Source: Acidimicrobiia bacterium (lineage in GTDB: Bacteria > Actinomycetota > Acidimicrobiia > IMCC26256 > JAOSJL01). From it: DNA of 64,000 nt. The stretch spans positions 2,493,501 through 2,557,500 of the forward strand of contig JAOSJL010000001.1 in assembly GCA_027494115.1 (NCBI GenBank), in the 5' to 3' direction. Below the pieces are notes generated by a model that was given only the letters and a program-made list of their open reading frames with translations, made no database searches and was not told where the DNA came from. Position numbers and translations under genes: made by a program. The first letter of the stretch is position 1. The number at the start of each line of letters is the position of its first letter. This document shows positions 47,659-56,708 of this stretch, in pieces.

Positions 47659-49319
47659 CTACTCGGCTGAGGGCTCCGGGGCGGACGCGGGGGCCTCGGG
47701 CGTGTCGGCCGGCTCCGCTGCATGCTCGACCGGCGATTCCTCGGTGGCCGGCGCAACAGCTTCCGGATGCCTCGGTGACCGTTGCCGGCTCTCCGCCGGG
47801 AGGCTCGGCCGACACCTCACTCGGTTGATCCATCTGGTCGGGCGTCACCTCGTGGATGAGCTCCGCGTCGGATCCGCCCTCGGGCTTCTCCCCCTCGGGC
47901 TTCTCCCCCTCGGCGCCTTCCTCCACACCGGGGCCGACGTAGTTGCCGTGATCGTCGTAGGCGTGGTCGCCGTAGAGGTCTCGGTACTCGGCGGCCACCT
48001 CGCCGCCTTCGGCCGCCTGCTTGATCGACAGCGAGATCCGGCGACGGTCGAGGTCGATGTCGATGATCTTGACCCACAGTTCCTCGCCGGGGGTGACGAC
48101 CTGTTCGGGAGCCTCCACGTGGTGGCCGGCCATCTCCGAGATGTGCACGAGACCTTCGATCCCCTCACCCACCTGCACGAACGAGCCGAAGGGCACGAGC
48201 TTGGTGACCCGGCCGTAGACGAGCTCTCCGACGGCATGCGCCCCGGCGAACTCCGACCACGGGTCGGCCTGGGTGGCCTTGAGCGACAGGGAGATCCGCT
48301 CGCGGTCGAGGTCGACGTCGAGGACCTGCACCTCGACCTCGTCACCCACGGTCACGACCGAGCTGGGGTGGTCGACGTGCTTCCACGAGAGCTCGGAGAC
48401 GTGCACGAGGCCGTCCATGCCACCGAGGTCGACGAAGGCGCCGAAGTTGACCACCGAGGAGATCACACCCTTGCGGACCTCCCCGGGCTTGAGGTTCGTG
48501 AGGAACTCGTCGCGCTGTTCACGCTGCGTCTCCTCCAGGTAGGCCCGGCGGGACAGCACCACGTTGTTGCGGTTGCGGTCGAGCTCGATGATCTTGCAGT
48601 CGAGCTCCTTGCCCACGAAAGGTTGGAGGTCACGGACGCGCCGCAGGTCGACCAGTGAGGCGGGCAGGAATCCACGCAGGCCGATGTCGATGATGAGACC
48701 GCCCTTGACGACCTCGATGACGGGCCCGGTGACGATGCCGTCGGACTCCTTGAGCTCCTGGATGTTGCCCCACGCCCGCTCGTACTGAGCGCGTTTCTTC
48801 GACAGGATGAGCTGGCCCTCCTTGTCCTCCTTCTGGAGAACGAGAGCCTCGAGCTCGTCACCGATCGTGACGATCTCGGAAGGATCGACACCCTGGCGGA
48901 TGGAGAGCTCCTTGGAGGGGATGATCCCCTCCGACTTGTAGCCGATGTCGAGCAGGACCTCGTCGCCGTCGATGCGTACCACGGTGCCGGTGACCAGATC
49001 GCCGTCGTCGAACTCCACGATCGTGGAGTTGATCGCCTCCTCGAAGGTCATCCCGCCGAGGTCGTCGTCGACGACGTCGGTGACCGGCTCCAGAAGAACG
49101 GCCGGTTCGGCGGGAGCGTCGGGTGCGGGAGGCGGCTCGGCGGCTCCGGGGCGGGAGCGGGAGACGGTGGAGGAGCCTTCGGGGCCGGGGCCGGGGCGGA
49201 GGTGGAGGTGGAGGAGTCGCTCCGGCGGGAGGCGCCGGTGGCGCTGCGGCCTCGGGAGTGCTCTCGGGAGCGGCCGGTGAATCGGCGGGCTTCGCGTCGG
49301 AGATCTGGTCGTCGGACAC
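47659..49319 (-). CDS. rpsA: 30S ribosomal protein S1 with long Pro/Ala-rich N-terminal extension (frame broken at both ends)
   Basis: An RNA-binding S1 protein that helps mRNA join the small ribosome subunit. Four S1 domains are clear in MTFEEAINSTIVEFDDGDLV onward, with VEVVKGGLIIDIGLRGFLPA, VVNFGAFVDLGGMDGLVHVS and LVPFGSFVQVGEGIEGLVHI. The C-terminal tail is broken near 47768; correcting it gives EAVAPATEESPVEHAAEPAD and a TAG at 47659. Upstream of the usual start, an open reading from GTG 49319 (VSDDQISDAKPADSPAAPES) runs into a PPPPPP/APAPAP tract and joins PPAPDAPAEPAVLLEPV in the S1 frame after one or two shifts in GC-rich repeats. If real, this adds ~90 residues. Confidence 0.88.
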
Positions 49320-49482
49320 TGGGTCGTCGGGCAACGTCGGGCTCGTTCCTGATCGAGGCACGGCGCGCCATCGGTAGCGGCCGCGGCACTCCCATCCTGA
49401 GAGTGCGCGAGCCAGGCTAGTGGCGCACACCCATCCGAGGCGAGGCCACCATCAGGTGAGCAGTGTTTGATGCGTCAGTAGA

Positions 49483-49497
49483 CCGCGCATGGCGCGG
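49483..49497 (-). terminator. Candidate terminator hairpin after the methyltransferase gene
   Basis: CCGCGC-ATG-GCGCGG is a perfect 6-bp stem with a 3-nt loop, 7 bases downstream of the minus-strand methyltransferase stop at 49504. No U-tract follows, so this is a hairpin only; Rho-dependent or read-through transcription into rpsA cannot be excluded. Confidence 0.4.
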
Positions 49498-49503
49498 GCG
49501 GCA

Positions 49504-50247
49504 TCAAGAACGGTGAGCGAGGAGCAGGAGTTCGGGATCGTCGAGGGTCGGTGGCTCGTTGCCGTAGCGGCCCGGTGTCACGCCGTACACGCCGTCGACC
49601 ACGAGGCCCGCGCCCTCGGAGAGCAGCCGGAGTTCCCGGGCGGTGAACCCGGTGGTCCACAGTTCGGCGGGGCGCTCGAGGCCATCGACGTCCTTCAGGA
49701 CAGTGGTCTCGTGGAGCACAGACTCGGACACGCCCAACGTCTCACCCTCCTCGAGATGGCGGATCATGAAGGCGAGGGAGAAGGCTGTGAGCGCCATGCG
49801 GCCACCCGGGGCGAGCGCCCTGGCGAGCCGCCCGAACACCGCTTCGTCGCCGGGGCCGCCGAGAAGCCCGAAGCCTCCCTGGCACAGGCAGAGCACCGCG
49901 TCAAAGGAACCGGGGCGGTCGAAATGGCGGAGGTCCTCGACCTCGAAGGTGGCCCTCAGCGATTCCTCCGCTGCCGCCTCGCGGGCGAGCTCCACGAACT
50001 CGGTGGAGATGTCGAGGCCGAGGACGTCGATCCCCCGCCGGGACATCTCGAGGGCGTGACGGCCCGGTCCGCATCCCGCGTCGAGTACGCGGTCCCCCGG
50101 CGTGAGGGCCAGCGCACCGATGAGAAAAGCCACCTCGGCCGTCGTTCCCTTGGTGAACGAGTAGCGCAGGTAGGCGGGGCCGAGGAACCGGGCGATGTCC
50201 TCGAACCAGTGCCCGTCGCTTCCCGCAGAGCTTTCCGCCGGGCTCAA
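49504..50247 (-). CDS. Class I SAM-dependent methyltransferase next to polA
   Basis: A ~247-residue enzyme. SAM motif VLDAGCGPGRHALEMSRRGI is followed by VLGLDISTEFVELAREAAAE, FEVEDLRHFDRPGSFDAVLC and ALAPGGRMALTAFSLAFMIR, typical of Methyltransf_11/25 proteins. The N-terminal WFEDIARFLGPAYLRYSFTK may bind substrate. The track ORF begins far upstream inside polA in another frame; I choose the TTG at 50247, which overlaps the polA TGA (TTGA). No substrate is evident. Its coupling to polA and the ANTAR regulator places it in a single minus-strand operon. Confidence 0.8.
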   Translation of the reverse strand: MSPAESSAGSDGHWFEDIARFLGPAYLRYSFTKGTTAEVAFLIGALALTPGDRVLDAGCGPGRHALEMSRRGIDVLGLDISTEFVELAREAAAEESLRATFEVEDLRHFDRPGSFDAVLCLCQGGFGLLGGPGDEAVFGRLARALAPGGRMALTAFSLAFMIRHLEEGETLGVSESVLHETTVLKDVDGLERPAELWTTGFTARELRLLSEGAGLVVDGVYGVTPGRYGNEPPTLDDPELLLLAHRS

Positions 50248-52925
50248 GCCTTGGCCTCGGCCCAGTTCTGCCCGAAACCCGTATCCACCACCAGGGGGAC
50301 GTCGAGCTCGTAGGCCGACGCCATCGCGTCGCGAACCAGATCCTCGACCTGCTCGCGCTCCTCCAACGGTGTCTCGAACACGAGCTCGTCGTGGACGGTG
50401 AGGATCATGCGGGCACCGAACTCGGCTTCGGCCAGGGCGGCGTCGACGTCGATCATGGCCAACTTGAAGATGTCGGCAGCCGATCCCTGCACCGGTGCGT
50501 TCTGCGCCATGCGCTCCCCCATCTGGCGGATGCGGAAGTTCCCCGATGAGAGCTCGGGGAGCTTGCGGCGCCGACCGAGCAGCGTCGTCGTGTAGCCGTT
50601 CGTGCGCGCCTCTTCGATCGTGCGCTCCATGAACTCCGCCACATTGGGGAATCCCTCGAAATAGTTGTCGAGGATCTCGGCGGCCTGATCGGTCGGGATG
50701 TCGAGACGCTGGGCAAGACCGTAGGCCTCCATCCCGTAGGCGAGGCCGTAGTTGACGACCTTGGCGAACCGTCGTTGGAACTCGTCGACGTCGCCCTCGT
50801 CCACGTCGAACACGGTGGCGGCGGTCGTGGTGTGGACGTCGGCGCCGCGGGCGAAGGCGTCGATCAGGCCGGGGTCCTGCGCCAGGTGTGCCAGGACCCG
50901 CAGCTCGATCTGCGAGTAGTCGGCCGTGAGCAATCCGCACCCGTCGTCGGCGATGAAGGCACGCCGCATTTCGCGCCCGTCCGCGGTGCGCACAGGCACG
51001 TTCTGGAGGTTCGGGTGCACACTCGAGAGCCGCCCGGTGGTGGTCGCCGTCTGGTCGAACGTGGCGTGGATCCGCCCGTCGTCGGCAATCAGGGGCGGCA
51101 GTGCGTCGGCGTAGGTGCTGCGCAGCTTCTCGACCTCCCGGTACCGCAGGAGGTCGGCCACGATCGGGTGCTCGTCGACGAGCTTGCCGAGCGAGTCGGC
51201 ATCGGTGCTCGGTCCGGTCTTCGTCTTCTTCACCGGGGTGAGGCCGAGGTCCTCGAACAGGACCGTGCGTAACTGCGGCGTCGACTTGATGTTGAACGTG
51301 GATCCCGCGTGGGCGTGGATCGACGTCTCCAGCTCGGCGATCTGGTCGGCCAGGTCGGCCCGCAACGCGTTCAGGAACTCCTGATCGATGCGGACGCCGC
51401 ACTCCTCCATGGCGGAGAGAACGGGGACGAGCGGACGCTCGACGTCGACGTACAGGTCGACCAGCCCGGCAGCGTCGAGGGCATCCTGGAGAACGGAGCC
51501 GAGTTGCAGTGCGGCCGCTGCACGGCGCGCCGTCGCCTCCAGCGCCGCGTCGGCATCGAGGTCGAGGGTCCCCTCCTCCGCGTCGGGCGAGCGAACCTCC
51601 ACACCGAGATGGCGCAGCGCGAGCTCCTCCAGTTCGTAGGCCTCCGCGGCGGGGTCGAGGAGATAGGCCATGAGCTCGGTGTCCTGATCGAGCGACGCGA
51701 GCGGTGTGTCGAGGCCGTGACTCAGGGTCTTGGCGCCGTGCACCACGAGCCGGGGTTCGTCGGTGCCGAGCAGGTCGGCGAACGCGGCGGCGGCAGCGTT
51801 GTCGGGCGCGTCGCCTTCCAGAGCGTCGGCCCCGACGTACAGGACGCTGTCGCCGCCGGGCTCGGACGCCAGAGCGAAGCCGACGGGAGCCCCGCGTCCC
51901 TCCACTCCGGGCCAGTGGGCCTCGAGCGCGATCCTGCCGTCACTCTCCACCAGGTCACGAATGCGGGTGGCCGCCGTGGCGGAATCGCGGACGATCTCCG
52001 CGTCGAGCTCGAGCGTCGGCACGTCCTCGTCGATGTCGGCTCCCGCGAACTCGACGAGCCGGTTCCACAGCGAGCGGAACTCGAGCTGCTCGAACAGCTC
52101 CTTCACCGCGTCGAGATCCCAGGCCGCCGCCAACGTGGCGACGTCGTCCGAGAGCACATCGTCGGCGCCGAGATCGACACTGCGCCGTAGCTCCATCATC
52201 TCCCGATTCTTGAAGACGCGCTCCCGATACTCGCCCAGGTTCTCGCGCTGCTTCGGGGGTAGTTCGTCGAGGTGGTCGTAGATCCCTTCCAAGTCGTCGA
52301 AGTTCCCGATCAGCTTGGCGGCGGTCTTCTCCCCGATTCCCGGTACGCCGGGGAGGTTGTCGCTCGTGTCGCCACGCAGTGCGGCGTAATCGACGTAACG
52401 CTCGGGCGGCACCCCGGTGCGCTCCTTGATCCCGGCCTCGTCGTAGAGCACGTAGTCGGACACGCCGCGCCGGTTGTAGAGCACCCGCACGTGCGGGTCG
52501 GACACCAGTTGATAGCTGTCGCGATCGCCGGTGACGATGATCACGTCGTCGCCCGATGCCGAGCACTGCTCTGCCAGGGTGGCGATCACGTCGTCAGCCT
52601 CCACGCCCTCCACTTCGAGGACCGGGATGCACAAGGTGTCGAGTACCTCGCGCACCAGGGGGAGCTGATGGGCGAACAGGTCGGGTGCGGACTCCCGTTG
52701 CGCCTTGTAGTCCTCGTCCATCTCGTTGCGGAAGGTGGGTTTGGGCGTGTCGAACGCCGCCACGATCCGGTCGGGTTCCTCGTCGGCCAGGACCTTGATG
52801 AGCATCGACGTGAATCCGTAGACGGCGTTCGTGACCGTGCCCGACGCCGTCGCCAGATCGGTGGGAAGCGCGAAGAACGCGCGGTACGCGAGCGAGTGTC
52901 CGTCGAGCAGAAGAACTTTGCTCAA
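50244..52925 (-). CDS. polA: DNA polymerase I
   Basis: An 893-residue replication and repair polymerase, unbroken. The 5'-3' exonuclease domain opens MSKVLLLDGHSLAYRAFFAL with EVEGVEADDVIATLAEQ, VTGDRDSYQLVSD and GDTSDNLPGVPGIGEKTAAK. The middle region (residues ~300-480) corresponds to a 3'-5' exonuclease fold without clear catalytic acidic motifs, as in other actinobacterial PolA. The polymerase domain has FNIKSTPQLRTVLFEDLGLT, LLTADYSQIELRVLAHLAQD (motif A), VVNYGLAYGMEAYGLAQRLD (motif B) and MILTVHDELVFETP (motif C). It appears to start with TTG at 52925, 4 bases after the ANTAR regulator stop. Confidence 0.97.
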   Translation of the reverse strand: MSKVLLLDGHSLAYRAFFALPTDLATASGTVTNAVYGFTSMLIKVLADEEPDRIVAAFDTPKPTFRNEMDEDYKAQRESAPDLFAHQLPLVREVLDTLCIPVLEVEGVEADDVIATLAEQCSASGDDVIIVTGDRDSYQLVSDPHVRVLYNRRGVSDYVLYDEAGIKERTGVPPERYVDYAALRGDTSDNLPGVPGIGEKTAAKLIGNFDDLEGIYDHLDELPPKQRENLGEYRERVFKNREMMELRRSVDLGADDVLSDDVATLAAAWDLDAVKELFEQLEFRSLWNRLVEFAGADIDEDVPTLELDAEIVRDSATAATRIRDLVESDGRIALEAHWPGVEGRGAPVGFALASEPGGDSVLYVGADALEGDAPDNAAAAAFADLLGTDEPRLVVHGAKTLSHGLDTPLASLDQDTELMAYLLDPAAEAYELEELALRHLGVEVRSPDAEEGTLDLDADAALEATARRAAAALQLGSVLQDALDAAGLVDLYVDVERPLVPVLSAMEECGVRIDQEFLNALRADLADQIAELETSIHAHAGSTFNIKSTPQLRTVLFEDLGLTPVKKTKTGPSTDADSLGKLVDEHPIVADLLRYREVEKLRSTYADALPPLIADDGRIHATFDQTATTTGRLSSVHPNLQNVPVRTADGREMRRAFIADDGCGLLTADYSQIELRVLAHLAQDPGLIDAFARGADVHTTTAATVFDVDEGDVDEFQRRFAKVVNYGLAYGMEAYGLAQRLDIPTDQAAEILDNYFEGFPNVAEFMERTIEEARTNGYTTTLLGRRRKLPELSSGNFRIRQMGERMAQNAPVQGSAADIFKLAMIDVDAALAEAEFGARMILTVHDELVFETPLEEREQVEDLVRDAMASAYELDVPLVVDTGFGQNWAEAKA

Positions 52926-52929
52926 CGGT

Positions 52930-53520
52930 TCAGGGGTTGAGGTCGCCGGCCACGACCTGCTCGGCGACGTCGTGGATCTTGGCGCGGCGGTTCATCGCCT
53001 CGGTCTGGAGGAAGCGCCAGGCGTCCTGCTCGCTCAGGCCGTTGCTGTCCATGAGCTTGCCCTTGGCACGGTCGATGATCTTGCGCGCGTCGAGCCGTTC
53101 CTGGAGATGGCCGACGTCCGCCTCGAGGGTCATCAGCTCGCGAAAGCGTCCGAGCGCTATCTCGATCGCGGGCATCAGATCGCTCTTCTGGAAAGGCTTC
53201 ACGAGGTATGCCGCGGCACCCGCGTCGCGCGCCTGCTCTACGAGATCCCGCTGGGAGAAGGCCGTGAGAATGAGGACGGCGGCGAGCCGCTCCCCGGTGA
53301 TGTGGCGCGCGGCCGTGAGCCCGTCCATCCCGGGCATCTTCACGTCGAGGATCACGAGATCGGGAGTGTGCTCACGCACGAGCTCGATCGCCTCGTCGCC
53401 TCGGGCGGTCTCGCCGACGACCTCGTAGCCCTCCTCCTCGAGGAGCTCCTTGAGATCGAGCCGGATGATCGCCTCGTCCTCGGCGATCACGACGCGTGTG
53501 GGCGCAGTGCCTGCCTCCAC
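52930..53520 (-). CDS. ANTAR-domain response regulator (PdtaR/Rv1626-like)
   Basis: A 196-residue regulator with a receiver domain and an RNA-binding ANTAR output domain that controls transcription antitermination. The receiver contains RVVIAEDEAIIRLDLKELLE, PDLVILDVKMPGMDGLTAAR (phospho-Asp) and ILTAFSQRDLVEQARDAGAA with YLVKPFQ. The C-terminal ANTAR helices read LQERLDARKIIDRAKGKLMD, then NGLSEQDAWRFLQTEAMNRR. It is the same type as the Mycobacterium Rv1626 regulator, which lies near polA in that genome. GTG start at 53520. No sensor kinase is adjacent. Confidence 0.93.
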   Translation of the reverse strand: MEAGTAPTRVVIAEDEAIIRLDLKELLEEEGYEVVGETARGDEAIELVREHTPDLVILDVKMPGMDGLTAARHITGERLAAVLILTAFSQRDLVEQARDAGAAAYLVKPFQKSDLMPAIEIALGRFRELMTLEADVGHLQERLDARKIIDRAKGKLMDSNGLSEQDAWRFLQTEAMNRRAKIHDVAEQVVAGDLNP

Positions 53521-53569
53521 CGATCCCTCGGTCGCGTGGGTCTGCCCGGTGCGCCGGGCGCCGACGCCG

Positions 53570-53932
53570 TCATCGGGTCGTGGCCTCCTGATCCTTGTTC
53601 GTGTCGTTCACGTCGTCCGTACCTGCACGATCGGTGCGCGTGGCGGCTTCTGCCGTCATGCGGTCGAGGAGAGCATCCTGATCGCGCCGGAGCTCCTCGA
53701 TCGAGCCGGAGAGCGCATCACGGTGTCGCCGGAGCGTGTCGGCGTGCCGACGTGCGTCGCGTGCCTCCACCTCGCCGAGCGGGGTCTCGGCCACCAGGGC
53801 GCGGAGGCGCGCGTCCTCGGCCTCCTCGTCGAGGAACAGCACCTGCTCGTCGGCGACGGCGAGCTCGGCCCGGAGGCGCTTGAGGCGTTCGGCGACGTCG
53901 ACCAGACGCCTCTGAAGGATGGATTCCGACAC
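53570..53932 (-). CDS. Small coiled-coil hypothetical protein
   Basis: A 120-residue protein that is almost entirely helical with heptad-like spacing: ILQRRLVDVAERLKRLRAEL, EEAEDARLRALVAETPLGEV, DALSGSIEELRRDQDALLDR. The tail is acidic and Thr-rich. I use the GTG at 53932; the track start at 54016 adds sequence with little structure, and an ATG at 53968 region is also possible. No family is recognised. It lies 49 bases upstream of the ANTAR regulator gene on the same strand and could share its transcript. Confidence 0.6.
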   Translation of the reverse strand: MSESILQRRLVDVAERLKRLRAELAVADEQVLFLDEEAEDARLRALVAETPLGEVEARDARRHADTLRRHRDALSGSIEELRRDQDALLDRMTAEAATRTDRAGTDDVNDTNKDQEATTR

Positions 53933-54027
53933 GGCGTCATTGTACGGGCCCACCGGCCCTGCCATCTCACCTCTAGTCTGCTGCCAGGAGGCACCCACCC
54001 GGGTCATTCCGAGCACAGGGGGAACCC

Positions 54028-54999
54028 ATGAGCGAACCCACCGGACTCGATCAGCCGGCCGGGGACTCGGCCGAGGAATGGACCGCCGACGACATTCCCG
54101 TCAGCACGCGCCGCCGGTTCGTCATCACCGGCGCCAACAGCGGCCTGGGCCTGGAGACAGCCCGCGAGCTCGTCCGGCACCGCGCCACCGTCGTCCTGGC
54201 CTGCCGAAACACCGACAAGGGAGAGGCGGCACGGGACATCCTCCTGAGCCTCGATCCCGACGCGGACGTCGAGGTACGCCGCCTGGATCTCGCCGACCTG
54301 TCGTCGGTGAGGCAGTTCGCCGAGTCGCTGATCGAGACCACCGACGGGATCGACGCCCTCATCAACAACGCGGGCGTGATGGCCATCCCCCGGCGCGAGA
54401 CGGCCGACGGTTTCGAGATGCAGTTGGGCACGAACCATCTCGGTCACTTCGCCCTGACGGGCCTGCTGTTTCCGCTTCTCCGCCACCAAGCAGGTGCGCG
54501 CATCGTCACCGTGAGCAGCGGCGCCCACCGCTTCGGGAAGATCGACTTCGATGACCTCCACGGTGAACAGCGCTACCGACGCTGGAGGGCCTATGGCCAG
54601 TCGAAGCTCGCCAACCTGCTCTTCACCTTCGAGCTCGCCCGTCGCATCGACGCCGCCGGCCTCGACATGGTGGCGGCCGCCGCTCACCCGGGATACGCCG
54701 ACACGAACCTCCAGTCCGCCGGCCCGCGGATGAGCGGCAACAGGTTCGTCGAACGGGCGACCTCGGTGTTCAACATGCTCTTCGCGCAGGACGCCGCCCG
54801 GGGTGCGCTCCCCACTCTCTACGCAGCGACGGCGTCCGGCGCGCGCAACGGCGGTTACTACGGGCCCGACGGCCTCGCCGAGCAGCGGGGGAAGCACCCC
54901 AAGGAGGTCGGTGCCTCGGCGCGCGCCCGTGATGTGACGGTGGCACAGAGGCTCTGGGACGTCAGCGAGGAACTGACGGGCGTGACCTACGACCTCTGA
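54028..54999 (+). CDS. Short-chain dehydrogenase/reductase (retinol-dehydrogenase-like)
   Basis: A 323-residue SDR. The N-terminal Rossmann motif RRFVITGANSGLGLETAREL is followed by VVLACRNTDKGEAARDILLS, then IDALINNAGVMAIPRRETAD (NNAG box), GTNHLGHFALTGLLFPLLRH and IVTVSSGAHRFG with YGQSKLANLLFTFELARRID, giving the catalytic Ser/Tyr/Lys set. A C-terminal region with PGYADTNLQSAGPRM is typical of NAD(P)-dependent retinol-dehydrogenase-like SDRs. The ATG at 54028 has AGGGGGAACC upstream. The substrate is unknown. Its 3' end overlaps the convergent ABC1 gene by 13 bases. Confidence 0.9.
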   Translation: MSEPTGLDQPAGDSAEEWTADDIPVSTRRRFVITGANSGLGLETARELVRHRATVVLACRNTDKGEAARDILLSLDPDADVEVRRLDLADLSSVRQFAESLIETTDGIDALINNAGVMAIPRRETADGFEMQLGTNHLGHFALTGLLFPLLRHQAGARIVTVSSGAHRFGKIDFDDLHGEQRYRRWRAYGQSKLANLLFTFELARRIDAAGLDMVAAAAHPGYADTNLQSAGPRMSGNRFVERATSVFNMLFAQDAARGALPTLYAATASGARNGGYYGPDGLAEQRGKHPKEVGASARARDVTVAQRLWDVSEELTGVTYDL

Positions 55000-56550
55000 C
55001 TCCGAGGAACCCTCGGCCAGGCTCGGCCCGCCTCGCCCAGAGGTGTCGAGGGTGGGGCGTCGAGCAGATACTCGTCCATGATCCGTGACCAGTTCGCTGT
55101 CGCCCCGAGACGCGCCAACAGCGCGCTCAGCCCGAGGTGGATCCGGTTGAGGAGTACCTGGTCGGGCGGCAGCGTGAGGTGGCGGACGACGTCTCCGTAG
55201 GGGCCGGTGACCACGAGCGTCGACTGCACGACACGTGCCACATACTCGCGGGTGAAGGTGAAGGGCCCCGGCCCGATCGCCGCTCGGTTGGCGAGCTCGG
55301 CCAGTTCCGAGACGCGCCGGCGGTCGACGGCGGCGTCGGGACGAAGCCAACCGAAGCGCACCATCACGTCGTGGAGCCGATCCTCGTCTCCGGTTCTCAG
55401 GGCGAGGATCTGTTCCCTGAGGCCGTCGGTGTCCCCCGGGGAGAACCGCTTGACGAGGCCGAAGTCGAGGAACCAGATCGGTGTAGGGGCTCTTCCGCCG
55501 AACGCGGCACCGGGAGAGTCCGCGAAGAAGTAGTTGCCCGGATGGGGGTCGCCGTTGAACAGGCGGAGGCGGAACACGGCGTCGCACCAGAACCTGAACA
55601 GCTGCTCACCGATGAGATCCCTCTCGGCCTGGGACCGGTCGAGAACGTCGTAGAGGGACTCACCCGACACCCACTCCGACGTCAGCACCCGGCTGCTCGA
55701 GAACTCGCGGACGACGCCGGGTATCCGGACCCACGGGTGGCCCGGAGAACGCTGCGACGAACTCCTCCTGGCTGTCGGCCTCCTTTCGATAGTCGAGCTC
55801 ATCGCCGATCCGGGTACGCAGCTCGTCGACCAGCGGTTCGGGCTCGATCCCCGGCGCGATCGCCCGCGCCATGGTCGTCAGCAACAAGGCGTTGTCGAGG
55901 TCGGCACGGATCGCCACATCCACGCCCGGGTACTGCACCTTCACGGCCACGGGGGTTCCGTCGAAGAGACGCGCCCTGTGAACCTGGCCGATCGAGGCGG
56001 CGGCGACCGGCTCCTCGGAGAACTCGTAGAAGACCTCTTCGGGCGGTGCACCGAGTTCTTTCGTCACGACATCCGACACGAGTCCGGGTGCCATGGGCGG
56101 TGCCGCCTGTTGGAGACCCTTCAGACCCTCGGCGTAGGCGTCAGGGAGCCCGTCGGAGAGCAGGGACGCCATCTGCCCCAGTTTCATGGCGACGCCCTTC
56201 ATGTCGCCGAGCAACTCGAACGCCTGCTCGGCGGTGTGGACGTGGAAGGCGTCGAGGCGCTCCTCCCCCGCACGCCTCTGAGGGCCGAGGCGTGCCCGGG
56301 CCAGGCTGCGCCGCGCGGTCAACCAGCCGAGGCGACGAGCGCGCCGGGCGCGGGCACGTGCGACGCCCCAGCCCGACCGGCGGATCTCACGGGCTGCGAG
56401 CGCCCCGGCGACGACCGCACCCGCCGCCAGACCCAGGCCGGCGCCGATGCCCAGGGCCCGGCAATGTCTCCGGAAACGCTCTCTCCGGAAACGCTCTCTC
56501 CGGAAGCGCTGCCGCCCGAGGCTCTGGCGGAGGGAGAGGAACCGGGCCAT
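54987..56550 (-). CDS. ABC1/UbiB-family atypical kinase-like protein (frame broken near 55742)
   Basis: A ~521-residue protein of the ABC1/AarF/UbiB family; in other bacteria these ATP-binding proteins are linked to isoprenoid quinone and lipid metabolism. Visible motifs are MKGVAMKLGQMASLLSDGLP (KxGQ), EFSEEPVAAASIGQVHRARL, GTPVAVKVQYPGVDVAIRAD, FNGDPHPGNYFFA and IWFLDFGLVKRFSPGD. One extra C in GGGCCACCC near 55742 breaks the frame; removing it gives FSGHPWVRIPGVVREF. The N-terminal RFRRERFRRERFRR is an RFRRE repeat encoded by a 15-bp tandem repeat. One membrane segment (IGAGLGLAAGAVVAGAL) follows. Start ATG at 56550. Confidence 0.88.
56469..56513. repeat. 15-bp tandem repeat encoding RFRRE units
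   Basis: TCCGGAAACGCTCTC at 56469-56483 is repeated exactly at 56484-56498, with a degenerate third copy (TCCGGAAGCGCTGCC) to 56513. On the minus strand it encodes three RFRR units in the basic N-terminal tail of the ABC1 protein. The copy number may vary between strains. Confidence 0.85.
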
Positions 56551-56708
56551 GGCCCGATCACGCTAGCCAGCGGAGACCCCGGGGAGACCTCAACCTCAGC
56601 CGTCCCGGGCCGATGAGACCGGGATCCCGCAGGATGCGGGCTCCACCGGGCATGGAATCACGCTTGGTGACCCTCTTGTCCTGATACGGGAACTTCACTA
56701 CACTCTCA

